Below, in pieces: positions 17,049 to 26,032 of a DNA stretch of 64,000 nt (its first letter is position 1; the number at the start of each line of letters is the position of its first letter). Below the pieces are notes generated by a model, which ran no database searches, was not told the origin of the DNA, and was given only the letters and a program-made list of their open reading frames with translations. The position numbers and the translations under genes are program-made. This DNA comes from Pseudomonas jessenii (GTDB taxonomy: Bacteria > Pseudomonadota > Gammaproteobacteria > Pseudomonadales > Pseudomonadaceae). Location: positions 248,001-312,000 of the forward strand of contig NZ_NIWT01000005.1 of NCBI RefSeq assembly GCF_002236115.1, read 5' to 3'.

Positions 17049-17390
17049 GGAGGACGGCTATCTCACGGTAGCGACGCGCCAATGGCGCCCCGGCAAATAA
17101 ATATTCGATGCAGAACAGACTGCGATTGACCCAGCTTGTTCACGCGCAACATTTTGTCGAGGTGCGAACGGCACCTCACGGAAACGCTTTTACGAAGGAC
17201 TAAAGCAGCAAAATCGGCGAAAAAGCAGAGTTTAGTTGATAAATTCCAACCTTCTGCTGCAAACCCATACAACCTGATCAAACGCAAAGGCCTGATAGGC
17301 GTGGCCGCCAGTAAAACGGATCAGTATCCTAGCACCCTCTCGCCCGCTGACGCTAAGAACAAGCGGGCAGCCCCAAAGGTTTGAAAACGA
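17049..17390. other. Intergenic region between divergent ftsY and M16 peptidase genes
   Basis: 342 bp with no convincing gene. It must hold the promoters of both divergent operons. An inverted repeat, CCCGCT/AGCGGG, lies at about 17341-17366, just before the M16 gene. Short frames here lack ribosome sites and typical codon use. Confidence 0.6.
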
Positions 17391-18746
17391 ATGAATGCTC
17401 TTGCCCGCCGCGCCGCAGGCCTGCTGCTCAGCACAGTTTGCCTGCCCCTTTCGGCCCTGGCTGCCGACCCGCAACCCACCCACGAATTCACTCTCGACAA
17501 TGGCTTGAAGGTGGTCGTGCGCGAAGACCACCGTGCGCCCGTGGTAGTTTCCCAGGTCTGGTACAAGGTCGGCTCCAGCTACGAGACACCGGGTAATACC
17601 GGCCTGTCCCACGCCCTGGAACACATGATGTTCAAAGGCAGCGAGAAAGTCGGCCCCGGCGAAGCCTCGCTGATCCTGCGCGACCTCGGCGCCGAAGAGA
17701 ACGCATTCACCAGCGATGATTTCACCGCCTATTACCAGGTGCTGGCCCGGGATCGCCTGGGCGTGGCCTTCGAACTGGAAGCCGACCGCATGGCCAGCCT
17801 GCGCCTGCCGCCCGACGAGTTCGCCAAGGAAATCGAGGTCATCAAGGAAGAGCGTCGCCTGCGTACCGACGACAAGCCGATGGCCAAGGCCTACGAGCGT
17901 TTCAAGGCCATGGCTTACCCGGCAAGCGGCTATCACACACCGACCATCGGCTGGATGGCCGACCTTGAGCGGATGAAAGTCGAAGAGCTGCGCCATTGGT
18001 ACGAAACCTGGTACGTGCCCAACAACGCCACGCTGGTGGTAGTTGGCGATGTCACCCCGGACGAAGTCAAAACCCTGGCCCAACGCTATTTCGGCCCGAT
18101 CGCCAAGCGTGAAGTGCCCGCCGCGAAAAAACCGCTGGAACTGGCCGAACCGGGCGAGCGCCAGATCACCCTGCACGTGCAGACCCAACTGCCTAGCCTG
18201 ATGCTGGCCTTCAACGTGCCGAGCATCGCCACAGCCGAAGACAAGCGCCTGGTCAATGCCCTGCGCCTGATCTCCGCACTGCTCGACGGCGGCTACAGCG
18301 GACGTATCCCGACGCAACTGGAGCGCGGAGAAGAACTGGTGTCCGGCGGCTCGTCGAGTTACGACGCCTATACCCGTGGTGACAGTCTCTTCACCCTGTC
18401 GGCATCGCCAAACTCGCAGAAACACAAGACCATCGCCCAGGCGCAAGCCGGTTTGTGGAAGCTGCTCGACCAGCTGAAAACCACGGCGCCAACCGCTGAA
18501 GAGCTGGAGCGCGTACGCGCACAAGTCATCGCCGGCCTGGTCTTCGAGCGCGACTCGATCACCAGTCAGGCCACCGCCATCGGCCAACTGGAAACAGTCG
18601 GGCTGTCATGGAAACTGATGGACACCGAACTGGCCGATCTGGAAAGCGTCACGCCGGAAGATATCCAGAAAGCCGCCAAGCTGTATTTCACTCGCGAACG
18701 TCTCAGCGTCGCCCATGTACTGCCTCTGGAGACGACTCATGAGTGA
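17391..18746 (+). CDS. Periplasmic M16 family zinc peptidase (catalytic partner)
   Basis: 451 residues. Signal peptide MNALARRAAGLLLSTVCLPLSALAA (cleavage near 25). The inverted zinc motif HxxEH is intact as H74-A-L-E77-H78 in GLSHALEHMMFKG; the third ligand is expected in the ENAFTSDD...E helix some 75 residues on. A second, inactive M16 half follows. It overlaps the next gene, a non-catalytic M16 protein, by 8 bp; such pairs usually form a heterodimer around a closed chamber. The substrate is unknown. Confidence 0.93.
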   Translation: MNALARRAAGLLLSTVCLPLSALAADPQPTHEFTLDNGLKVVVREDHRAPVVVSQVWYKVGSSYETPGNTGLSHALEHMMFKGSEKVGPGEASLILRDLGAEENAFTSDDFTAYYQVLARDRLGVAFELEADRMASLRLPPDEFAKEIEVIKEERRLRTDDKPMAKAYERFKAMAYPASGYHTPTIGWMADLERMKVEELRHWYETWYVPNNATLVVVGDVTPDEVKTLAQRYFGPIAKREVPAAKKPLELAEPGERQITLHVQTQLPSLMLAFNVPSIATAEDKRLVNALRLISALLDGGYSGRIPTQLERGEELVSGGSSSYDAYTRGDSLFTLSASPNSQKHKTIAQAQAGLWKLLDQLKTTAPTAEELERVRAQVIAGLVFERDSITSQATAIGQLETVGLSWKLMDTELADLESVTPEDIQKAAKLYFTRERLSVAHVLPLETTHE

Positions 18747-20229
18747 GCGTAAACCCTCCCGCCTGGCCCTGATCGGCCTGATCGCCGTCACCGTTATCGG
18801 TTCCGCAGCGTTCTATTTGTCGCGCTCTGTCGAAACCAATGCCAGCGAAGCCCTCGACAAGGCCAAGGCCAGTCAGAAACTGCAGTCGCTGACCGAACTC
18901 AACGGCAAGGCACCGAACCACCGCAAGCTGGACGTGCAGACCTGGAACACCGCCGAAGGCACCAAGGTGCTGTTTGTCGAAGCCCATGAGCTGCCGATGT
19001 TCGACATGCGCCTGATCTTCGCTGCCGGTAGCAGCCAGGACGGCGATGCACCGGGCGTGGCGGTGTTGACCAACGCCATGCTCAACGAAGGCGTGGCCGG
19101 CAAAGACGTCGGTGCCATTGCCCAGGGCTTCGAAGGCCTGGGCGCCGATTTCGGCAACGGCGCGTTCAAGGACATGGCAATCGCTTCGCTGCGTAGCCTG
19201 AGTGCCAAGGACAAGCGCGAGCCGGCCCTGAAGCTGTTCGCCGAAGTCATCGGCAAGCCGACTTTCCCTGCCGATTCGCTGGCCCGCATCAAGAACCAGA
19301 TGCTTGCCGGTTTCGAATACCAGAAACAGAACCCCGGCAAACTGGCGAGCCTGGAGCTGATGAACCGCTTGTACGGTGATCACCCGTATGCACACGCCAG
19401 CGACGGCACGGCGAAAACCGTACCGGCGATTACCCAGGCCCAGCTGCGTGCTTTCCACGAGAAAGCCTACGCAGCCGGTAACGTGGTGATCGCACTGGTC
19501 GGCGACCTGTCCCGCACGGAAGCCGAAGCGATTGCCGCCCAGGTTTCCGGCGCCCTGCCCAAAGGCCCGGCCTTGCCGAAAATTGCGCAACCCGCTGAGC
19601 CCAAGGCCAGCGTCGGCCATATCGAGTTCCCGTCCAAGCAGACCAACCTGATGCTCGCGCAACTGGGCATCGATCGCGATGACCCGGACTACGCTGCATT
19701 GTCCATGGGTAACCAGATTCTCGGTGGCGGCGGCTTCGGCACCCGCTTGATGAGCGAAGTGCGCGAGAAGCGTGGCCTGACTTACGGCGTGTATTCGGGC
19801 TTTACGCCGATGCAGGCGCGTGGCCCGTTCATGATCAACCTGCAAACCCGCGCCGAGATGAGCGAGGGCACCCTGAAACTGGTGCAGGACGTGCTGGCCG
19901 ACTACCTTAAAACCGGCCCGACCGAAAAAGAGCTCGACGACGCCAAGCGCGAACTGGCTGGCAGCTTCCCGCTGTCCACCGCCAGCAACGCCGATATCGT
20001 CGGCCAACTGGGCGCCATCGGCTTTTACAACTTGCCGTTGAGTCACCTGGAGGACTTCATGCAACAGTCCCAGTCCCTGACCGTCGAGCAGGTCAAAGCC
20101 GCCATGAACAAACACCTGAGCACGAACAAGATGGTCATCGTCAGCGCTGGCCCGACCGTGCCGCAAAAGCCGTTACCGGCCCCTACTGATAAACCTTCCG
20201 AGCAGCCGCTCGGGGTTCCGGAGCATTAA
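18739..20229 (+). CDS. M16 family protein lacking the zinc motif (non-catalytic partner)
   Basis: 496 residues. An N-terminal membrane anchor or uncleaved signal (about 9-30) precedes the M16 fold. At the place of HxxEH it reads GVAVLTNAMLNEG, so it should not bind catalytic zinc. The C-terminal half keeps the R/Y-type substrate-binding stretch MSEVREKRGLTYGVYSGF. The start ATG 18739 lies within the end of the preceding gene. Together they look like an active/inactive M16B pair, as in PqqF/G-type and mitochondrial processing peptidases. Confidence 0.9.
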   Translation: MSERKPSRLALIGLIAVTVIGSAAFYLSRSVETNASEALDKAKASQKLQSLTELNGKAPNHRKLDVQTWNTAEGTKVLFVEAHELPMFDMRLIFAAGSSQDGDAPGVAVLTNAMLNEGVAGKDVGAIAQGFEGLGADFGNGAFKDMAIASLRSLSAKDKREPALKLFAEVIGKPTFPADSLARIKNQMLAGFEYQKQNPGKLASLELMNRLYGDHPYAHASDGTAKTVPAITQAQLRAFHEKAYAAGNVVIALVGDLSRTEAEAIAAQVSGALPKGPALPKIAQPAEPKASVGHIEFPSKQTNLMLAQLGIDRDDPDYAALSMGNQILGGGGFGTRLMSEVREKRGLTYGVYSGFTPMQARGPFMINLQTRAEMSEGTLKLVQDVLADYLKTGPTEKELDDAKRELAGSFPLSTASNADIVGQLGAIGFYNLPLSHLEDFMQQSQSLTVEQVKAAMNKHLSTNKMVIVSAGPTVPQKPLPAPTDKPSEQPLGVPEH

Positions 20230-20840
20230 TGGCTACTCATTCGAAAAAACCTGCCCGCAACGTCCACAACGGCGTGAACCAGCTGCGCATCATCGGCGGC
20301 GAATGGCGCAGCCGGAAGCTGAGCTTCCCCGACGCCCCGGGCCTGCGCCCGACGCCGGACCGCGTGCGTGAAACCCTGTTCAACTGGCTCGCGCCTTACG
20401 TGCCGGGCGCCAAGGTGCTCGACCCGTTCACCGGCAGCGGCGCGCTGTTCCTCGAAGCCCTGTCCCGTGGCGCGGCCATGGGCCAGGCGCTGGACGCCAG
20501 CAGCATCGCGGTGTCCAGCCTGAAGGAGCACCTGGGTACATTGCGCTGCACCAACGGCCAGGTCCAGACCGCCGACGCCCTGCGCTACCTGGAAACCCAG
20601 ACCGCAATGGCCTACGACCTGGTGTTCCTCGATCCACCGTTCAACCAGAACCTGCTGCCCGCCGTTTGCAAGTTGCTCGAAGAGCGTCAATGGCTGGCCG
20701 AAGACGCCTGGGTGTACACCGAAAGCGAGTCGGCACCGTCGACCCTGGGCCTGCCGCAGAACTGGCGCCTGCACCGGGAGCAGAAATCCGGGCGCGTCTA
20801 CTACTCGTTGTGGCAACGTATGGCAGAGATCGTCGGTTAA
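20229..20840 (+). CDS. rsmD: 16S rRNA (guanine966-N2)-methyltransferase
   Basis: 203 residues. Methylates G966 of 16S rRNA. SAM-binding VLDPFTGSGALFLEALSRGA and the catalytic LVFLDPPFNQ (the N/D-PP-F/Y motif of amino-methyltransferases) are present, with the N-terminal LRIIGGEWRSRKL typical of RsmD. The start codon overlaps the preceding stop by one base (TAATG). Confidence 0.96.
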   Translation: MATHSKKPARNVHNGVNQLRIIGGEWRSRKLSFPDAPGLRPTPDRVRETLFNWLAPYVPGAKVLDPFTGSGALFLEALSRGAAMGQALDASSIAVSSLKEHLGTLRCTNGQVQTADALRYLETQTAMAYDLVFLDPPFNQNLLPAVCKLLEERQWLAEDAWVYTESESAPSTLGLPQNWRLHREQKSGRVYYSLWQRMAEIVG

Positions 20841-20890
20841 CCGACCGACCTGAAAAAGGTGCGTACCCGCTACGCACCGCTGCATCGAGA

Positions 20891-21895
20891 ATGATCGTGT
20901 CTCATCCGCCAGAACGCTTCACCCCCGCCTTCGGCCTCGGCAATCCGCACTTGCAAACCTTGTGGGGGCCGCTGTGGCGTAAAACCGTGCACATCGGTCG
21001 CGAACGCGAGCGTCTTTGGCTTGAAGACGGCGATTTTCTCGATCTCGACTGGCACGGCCCGCACAGCGCCGACGCACCGTTGGTGCTGGTATTGCACGGG
21101 CTCACCGGGTCCTCGAATTCGCCTTATGTCGCCGGCATGCAAAAAGCCCTGGGTGACCGAGGCTGGGCGAGCGTCGCACTGAACTGGCGTGGCTGTTCGG
21201 GCGAACCCAACCTGTTACCGCGCAGCTACCATTCCGGCGCCAGCGAAGACCTGGCCGAAACCATCAGGCACTTGCGGGCCAAACGACCTCTCGCGCCACT
21301 GTATGCGGTGGGTTACTCCCTGGGTGGCAATGTCCTGCTCAAGCACCTGGGCGAAACCGGCAGCGACAGCGGCGTGACGGGCGCTGTGGCGGTGTCGGTG
21401 CCGTTCCGCCTGGACCAGTGCGCCGACCGTATCGGGCAAGGCTTCTCCAAGGTTTACCAGGCGCATTTCATGCGCGAGATGGTCGCCTACATCAAGAACA
21501 AGCAGCGGCAATTCCAGCATGACGGACGCGAGGAGGGCCTGGCAGCCCTGGCGGCCCTCGGATCCCTGGAAAACATGCGCACGTTCTGGGATTTCGACGG
21601 ACGCGTCACTGCACCACTGCACGGTTTCGCCGATGCCGAGGATTACTATCGCCGCGCCTCCAGCCGCTATTTCCTTGGCGAAATTCGTACGCCGACCTTG
21701 ATGATTCAGGCCGCCGACGACCCCTTCGTGTTTCCCCACAGCCTGCCGCAGGTCGATGAGTTGTCCGCTTGCACGCAATTCGAACTGCAAGCCAATGGCG
21801 GGCATGTCGGCTTCGTCGACGGTACGCTCAGGCAACCGGGTTACTACCTGGAGCGACGTATCCCCGAGTGGCTGGCCGCCATAGGGCACTCTTGA
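20891..21895 (+). CDS. YheT-type alpha/beta hydrolase
   Basis: 334 residues. Begins MIVSHPPERFTPAFGLGNPH, and has the family pattern of F-x-P-x-x-G-L-x-N-x-H-x-Q-T near the N-terminus. Oxyanion region LVLHGLTGSSNSPY, nucleophile elbow VGYSLGGNVLLKHLGE (Ser), acid in QAADDPFVF and His in NGGHVGFVDG complete the triad. It is related to yeast/E. coli YheT and mammalian ABHD1/3 esterases; the substrate is unknown. A longer frame opening inside rsmD was rejected. It precedes the AraC regulator by 3 bp. Confidence 0.9.
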   Translation: MIVSHPPERFTPAFGLGNPHLQTLWGPLWRKTVHIGRERERLWLEDGDFLDLDWHGPHSADAPLVLVLHGLTGSSNSPYVAGMQKALGDRGWASVALNWRGCSGEPNLLPRSYHSGASEDLAETIRHLRAKRPLAPLYAVGYSLGGNVLLKHLGETGSDSGVTGAVAVSVPFRLDQCADRIGQGFSKVYQAHFMREMVAYIKNKQRQFQHDGREEGLAALAALGSLENMRTFWDFDGRVTAPLHGFADAEDYYRRASSRYFLGEIRTPTLMIQAADDPFVFPHSLPQVDELSACTQFELQANGGHVGFVDGTLRQPGYYLERRIPEWLAAIGHS

Positions 21896-21898
21896 ATC

Positions 21899-22738
21899 AT
21901 GGACGCTGACCAAGGCGAATCAATCCACTTCTGGCAAACCCCGCCACTGGCCGGGGTCGAGTTATTGTCCGCCCGCTACATCGACCATCGTTTCGCCCCA
22001 CATGTGCATGACGGCTATGTGATCGGCATGATCATGGCCGGCGCCCAGCGTTATCGCTATCGCGGCGCTGAACACCTGGCGGGCAGCGGCACGCTGGTGC
22101 TGATCAACCCTGATGAACTGCACACCGGTCACAAAGGCACCGAGGATGGCTGGCTTTACCGGGCGTTCTATCCGGACAGCGGGCAGATGACCTCGCTGCT
22201 GGCCGAACTCGAACTGCCAACCCACCACTTGCCGGCCTTCGGTGCCACGCTGTATCGCGACCAGGATCTGGTGAACGGCTTCTGCCAACTTCACCGCTTG
22301 CTGGAAAGCCCCGCCAGCGCATTGCAGCAACAAACGGTCTGGCGTGAACTGGTGCTGTCGCTGTTGCAGCGTCATGCGGCGGTGCCTGATGCCGGCAAAC
22401 CCGGCAAGGAACACCGTGCCGTAAGCCTGGCCAAGGAATTGCTGCACTCGCAATTGGCAGCACCGCCCTCACTGGAAGCGCTGGCGACGGCGGTCAATCT
22501 CTCGCCATTCCATTTCGCCCGGGTGTTCCGCCGGGCCACCGGTATGCCGCCGCACACCTGGCTGATGCAACAGCGCATCGCCCGGGCGCGGGCGTTGCTG
22601 CAAAGTGGTTGTCTGCCGCTGGAAGTCGCGATGCAACTGGGGTTTGCCGACCAGAGCCATCTGAGCCGGCAGTTCAAGCAGGTGTATGGGGTTGGACCGG
22701 GGGCGTATCGCAGTGCAAAGCGGGGACTTGAGGCATGA
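21899..22738 (+). CDS. AraC family transcriptional regulator
   Basis: 279 residues. An N-terminal cupin-type sensor domain (HVHDGYVIGMIMAG; LVLINPDELHTGHKG) is followed by two helix-turn-helix units: LATAVNLSPFHFARVFRRATG and VAMQLGFADQSHLSRQFKQVYG. The sensor domain is the type that binds small amino acid or sugar ligands. It is 3 bp behind the hydrolase gene, which is a possible co-transcribed partner; its targets are unknown. Confidence 0.9.
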   Translation: MDADQGESIHFWQTPPLAGVELLSARYIDHRFAPHVHDGYVIGMIMAGAQRYRYRGAEHLAGSGTLVLINPDELHTGHKGTEDGWLYRAFYPDSGQMTSLLAELELPTHHLPAFGATLYRDQDLVNGFCQLHRLLESPASALQQQTVWRELVLSLLQRHAAVPDAGKPGKEHRAVSLAKELLHSQLAAPPSLEALATAVNLSPFHFARVFRRATGMPPHTWLMQQRIARARALLQSGCLPLEVAMQLGFADQSHLSRQFKQVYGVGPGAYRSAKRGLEA

Positions 22739-22766
22739 TGTGGTCTCACAAACCCCATCCATCCCC

Positions 22767-22856
22767 GTGGGAGCGAGCTTGCTCGCGATGGCGGCTTAAC
22801 AATCAGCATCAATATTGAATGTAATGGCCCCATCGCGAGCAAGCTCGCTCCCACAA
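22767..22856. repeat. REP pair, type B (outward GTGGGAG ends)
   Basis: Units at 22767-22790 and 22831-22855 in inverted orientation; the middle (AATCAGCATCAATATTGAATG) matches the 9518 and 53748 pairs in style. It lies between the convergent AraC and sulfurtransferase genes. Confidence 0.9.
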
Positions 22857-22869
22857 GGTTTCGTGGCGT

Positions 22870-23724
22870 TCATTCGCCGGTGGCGATGCCCCGCGCAGGC
22901 TCGTTGATCCACTCGCTCCACGACCCGGCATACAACGAACCCAACGGATAACCGGCCAGACACAACGCAAACAGGTTGTGGCACGCCGTCACGCCGGAAC
23001 CGCAGTACGCCACCAGATCATTTGGCGAACGATCGCCCAGTTTCGCGGCGAAACGCTGCTTGAGCTGATCGGCCGGCAGGAAGCGCCCGTCACTGCCCAG
23101 GTTCTCGGTAAACGCAGCACACTGGGCACCTGGGATGTGCCCGGCAATCGGATCGATCGGTTCCACCTCACCCTTGAAGCGCGGCAGTGCGCGGGCATCG
23201 AGCAGGGTCAGTTCCGGCCGTGCAAGGCGCTTTTGCAGCTGCTCGGCACTGATCAGCAACGCCGTATCAGGACTGCCGGTGAAGGAACCACAGGGAATCG
23301 CCGGCGCATCCAGGCTCAGCGGCAAACCGGCCGCGTGCCAGGCCTTCAGACCGCCATCAAGGATGAACACACCGTCGCGCTTGCCCAACCATGCCAGCAA
23401 CCACCAGGCCCGCGCCGCATAGGCCCCCGGACCGTCGTCATACAGAACCACTTCGCTATCGGCATTGATGCCGAAGGCTTGCAGGCGTTCGATCAGTTGC
23501 GCCGGCTCGGGTAACGGATGACGCCCGGTCACGCCCTTGACCACGGCGCCACTCAGGTCACGCTCGAGGTCGGCATAGCTCGAACCGGCGATGTGCCCTT
23601 CGGCATAGCTGCGCTGACCGTAATCCGGGTCTTCGAGGGCAAAACGACAATCCAGAATCACCAGCCCCGGCTGGTCCTTTTTCAGGTCCAGTGCTTGCGG
23701 GCTGATCAGTTGCGCAATGGGCAT
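22870..23724 (-). CDS. sseA: 3-mercaptopyruvate/thiosulfate sulfurtransferase
   Basis: 284 residues with two rhodanese domains. The second carries the active-site Cys in YCGSGVTACHN; the CGSGVT loop is the form found in 3-mercaptopyruvate sulfurtransferases, while thiosulfate-specific rhodaneses have CRxGx(R/T). The first domain has Asp in place of Cys. It should move sulfur from 3-mercaptopyruvate to cyanide or thiols. It stands alone. Confidence 0.92.
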   Translation of the reverse strand: MPIAQLISPQALDLKKDQPGLVILDCRFALEDPDYGQRSYAEGHIAGSSYADLERDLSGAVVKGVTGRHPLPEPAQLIERLQAFGINADSEVVLYDDGPGAYAARAWWLLAWLGKRDGVFILDGGLKAWHAAGLPLSLDAPAIPCGSFTGSPDTALLISAEQLQKRLARPELTLLDARALPRFKGEVEPIDPIAGHIPGAQCAAFTENLGSDGRFLPADQLKQRFAAKLGDRSPNDLVAYCGSGVTACHNLFALCLAGYPLGSLYAGSWSEWINEPARGIATGE

Positions 23725-23756
23725 AGCGGGCTCCTGTGATTAACTCGGCCTTGATC

Positions 23757-24428
23757 CTACTGTACTTCTTCCAGTGCCTGGGCCAGGGGCACGTAAAACT
23801 CTTCGAACAAGGCGCTGACCGCATCGCGGGCCTGGTCCGTAACGAACCCGGCCTCCAGCACCAGCACCTGATACACCCCGCGTTTAATGGCCTGCTCGCT
23901 CAAGTGGCTGGAGTTCTCCCGCGTGGTGCACAGGAAGCGCACCCAGGACGTGAGGATGATCCAGGCATTGAGCGTCAAGGATTCGATCTGCACCTTGTCC
24001 ATCTTCAGGATGCCGGCGGCGACGAAACCTTCGTAGATCGCCCCCCCCTGTATCAGGCAGCGCTGGGAGAAACGTCGATAGCGGTCGGCCAGGTCCGGAT
24101 CGCTGTCGAGCAAATGTTCGAGATCGCGATGCAGAAACCGGTAGCGCCACATCGCCGACAGCAGCTCCTTGAGGTAGAAGCGTTTGTCTTCCACCGTTGC
24201 GGCACGGCCCTGGGGCGGGCGCAGGAAGCTGTCCACCAGGCTTTCGTACTCGCTGAACAGCACCGCGATGATCGCCTGCTTGTTCGGGAAGTGGTAGTAC
24301 AGGTTGCCCGGGGAAATTTCCATATGGGCAGCGATGTGGTTGGTGCTGATGCTGCGCTCGCCCTGCTGGTTGAACAGCTCCAGGCTGTTCTGCACGATGC
24401 GCTCGCTGGTTTTGATCCGTGGGGCCAT
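23757..24428 (-). CDS. TetR/AcrR family repressor, divergent from aldehyde dehydrogenase
   Basis: 223 residues. The HTH lies at about residues 8-55 (STNHIAAHMEISPGNLYYHF), followed by a helical ligand domain. It is divergent from the ALDH gene with 145 bp between them holding two palindromes, so it is likely to repress itself and the ALDH/Tat/GMC genes. The inducer is unknown; an alcohol or aldehyde substrate of the neighbours is a reasonable guess. Confidence 0.9.
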   Translation of the reverse strand: MAPRIKTSERIVQNSLELFNQQGERSISTNHIAAHMEISPGNLYYHFPNKQAIIAVLFSEYESLVDSFLRPPQGRAATVEDKRFYLKELLSAMWRYRFLHRDLEHLLDSDPDLADRYRRFSQRCLIQGGAIYEGFVAAGILKMDKVQIESLTLNAWIILTSWVRFLCTTRENSSHLSEQAIKRGVYQVLVLEAGFVTDQARDAVSALFEEFYVPLAQALEEVQ

Positions 24429-24472
24429 GGCTTGAGCTTTAATTCAGAGTGCGTTGACGGGCATCTTAGATC

Positions 24473-24488
24473 TATCCGCGAGCGGATA
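24473..24488. promoter_or_regulatory. Palindrome TATCCGC-GA-GCGGATA in the TetR/ALDH gap
   Basis: A 7+2+7 perfect inverted repeat, 45 bp upstream of the TetR start codon. It is a candidate operator for autoregulation, or a site for a second regulator. Confidence 0.5.
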
Positions 24489-24516
24489 AAACAAAGCTGT
24501 TCCAGGATGTCATTTG

Positions 24517-24544
24517 ACTTTTTAGAGCATAGACTCTAAAAAGT
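24517..24544. promoter_or_regulatory. 28-bp palindrome, candidate TetR operator before the aldehyde dehydrogenase gene
   Basis: ACTTTTTAGAG (24517-24527) and its exact reverse complement CTCTAAAAAGT (24534-24544) flank a 6-bp spacer. It ends 29 bp before the ALDH start codon, where a bound repressor would block transcription. The size and symmetry are typical of TetR-family operators. Confidence 0.65.
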
Positions 24545-24573
24545 GCTTCATTACAATAAATCCGGAGCCGACC

Positions 24574-26004
24574 ATGACTGCTGAAATTTCCTACCTGCAG
24601 AACCTACAGCAGCCGCTGGAAGAGCTTCAGGCCCTGTTCGACGCCCAGCGTGCCGCGTACGCCGCCAACCCGATGCCACCGGCCGCGCAGCGCCAGCAAT
24701 GGCTCAAGGCGCTAAAGGATTTGTTGAACAATGAACGCCAGGCCCTGATCGATGCGATCAGCCAGGACTTCAGCCATCGCAGCGCCGATGAAACCCTGCT
24801 CGCGGAACTGATGCCCAGCCTGCACGGCATCCATTACGCCAGCAAACACCTCAAGGGCTGGATGCGAGCCTCGCGACGCAAGGTGGGCGCCGCTTTCCAG
24901 CCGGCTTCGGCCAAAGTGGTTTACCAACCGCTGGGCGTGGTCGGGGTCATCGTGCCGTGGAACTACCCGTTGTATTTGGCCATCGGTCCGTTGGTCGGCG
25001 CGCTGTCGGCGGGCAATCGGGTGATGCTCAAGCTCAGTGAGTCGACCCCCGCGACCGGCTTGCTGATGAAGCAACTGCTGGCGCGAATCTTCCCCGAAGA
25101 CCTGGTTTGCGTGGTCCTGGGCGAGGCTGATATGGGCGTGGCGTTTTCACGCCTGCCGTTCGATCACCTGCTGTTCACTGGCGCCACCAGCATCGGCAAA
25201 CACGTCATGCGCGCCGCCGCGGAAAACCTGACCCCGGTGACCCTGGAACTGGGCGGCAAATCCCCGGCCATCGTTTCCCGGGATGTGCCGCTCAAGGACG
25301 CCGCCGAGCGCATCGCCTTCGGCAAGACCCTGAATGCCGGCCAGACCTGCGTGGCCCCGGACTACGTGCTGGTGCCGGAGAATCGCGTCGGAGGTTTCGT
25401 CGAGGCCTATCGCACAGCCGTCCGTGGGTTTTATCCGACGCTGGCCGACAACCCGGACTACACCGCGATCATCAATGAGCGACAACTGGCGCGTCTCAAC
25501 GGTTACGTCAGTGACGCCACCAGCAAGGGTGCGCTGCTGATGCCGCTGTTCGACCAGGGCCAGGGCCGCCGCATGAGCCATAGCCTGCTGCTCAATGTCA
25601 CGGACGAGATGACGGTGATGCAGGACGAAATCTTCGGGCCGCTGCTGCCGATCGTGCCGTACAAGGATCTGGAGCAGGCATTTGCCTACATCAACCAGCG
25701 CCCTCGCCCACTGGCGCTGTATTACTTCGGCTACGACAAGCGCGAACAACAGCGCGTGCTGCACGAAACCCATTCCGGCGGCGTGTGCCTGAACGACACC
25801 CTGCTGCACGTCGCCCAGGACGACATGCCGTTTGGTGGCATTGGTGCCTCGGGCATGGGCCACTATCACGGACATGAAGGGTTCCTGACCTTCAGCAAAG
25901 CCAAGGGCGTGTTGATCAAACAACGGTTCAACGCCGCGAAGTTGATCTATCCGCCGTACGGCAAGTCGATTCAGAAGCTGATCCAGAAACTGTTCATCCG
26001 CTAA
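24574..26004 (+). CDS. Coniferyl-aldehyde-type aldehyde dehydrogenase
   Basis: 476 residues, class 3-like ALDH. General-base Glu225 in TLELGGKSP and nucleophile Cys259 in NAGQTCVAPDYV are both present, with the NAD-binding VVGVIVPWNYPLY at 122-134 and FTGATSIGKHV at 201-211. The overall form matches coniferyl aldehyde dehydrogenases (CalB), which oxidise aromatic or medium-chain aldehydes to acids. It sits ahead of a Tat lipoprotein and a GMC oxidoreductase, so it may take aldehydes made by the GMC enzyme. Confidence 0.9.
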   Translation: MTAEISYLQNLQQPLEELQALFDAQRAAYAANPMPPAAQRQQWLKALKDLLNNERQALIDAISQDFSHRSADETLLAELMPSLHGIHYASKHLKGWMRASRRKVGAAFQPASAKVVYQPLGVVGVIVPWNYPLYLAIGPLVGALSAGNRVMLKLSESTPATGLLMKQLLARIFPEDLVCVVLGEADMGVAFSRLPFDHLLFTGATSIGKHVMRAAAENLTPVTLELGGKSPAIVSRDVPLKDAAERIAFGKTLNAGQTCVAPDYVLVPENRVGGFVEAYRTAVRGFYPTLADNPDYTAIINERQLARLNGYVSDATSKGALLMPLFDQGQGRRMSHSLLLNVTDEMTVMQDEIFGPLLPIVPYKDLEQAFAYINQRPRPLALYYFGYDKREQQRVLHETHSGGVCLNDTLLHVAQDDMPFGGIGASGMGHYHGHEGFLTFSKAKGVLIKQRFNAAKLIYPPYGKSIQKLIQKLFIR

Positions 26005-26032
26005 CGATAATCACCGTCGGGTAATAACAATA

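Noticed and set aside
15627..17129. 500-codon open frame on the + strand
   Set aside because: Antisense to ftsY; its Asn/Arg/Ser repeats mirror the Pro/Val/Ala repeat of FtsY.
17136..17384. 82-codon frame in the ftsY/M16 gap
   Set aside because: No ribosome site, atypical composition for the genome and no recognisable family.
18703..20166. 487-codon open frame on the - strand
   Set aside because: Antisense to the second M16 gene, which has the right family motifs and neighbours.
20666..20890. Longer start of the YheT-type hydrolase inside rsmD
   Set aside because: It would add about 75 residues read out of frame within rsmD; the family N-terminus begins at 20891.
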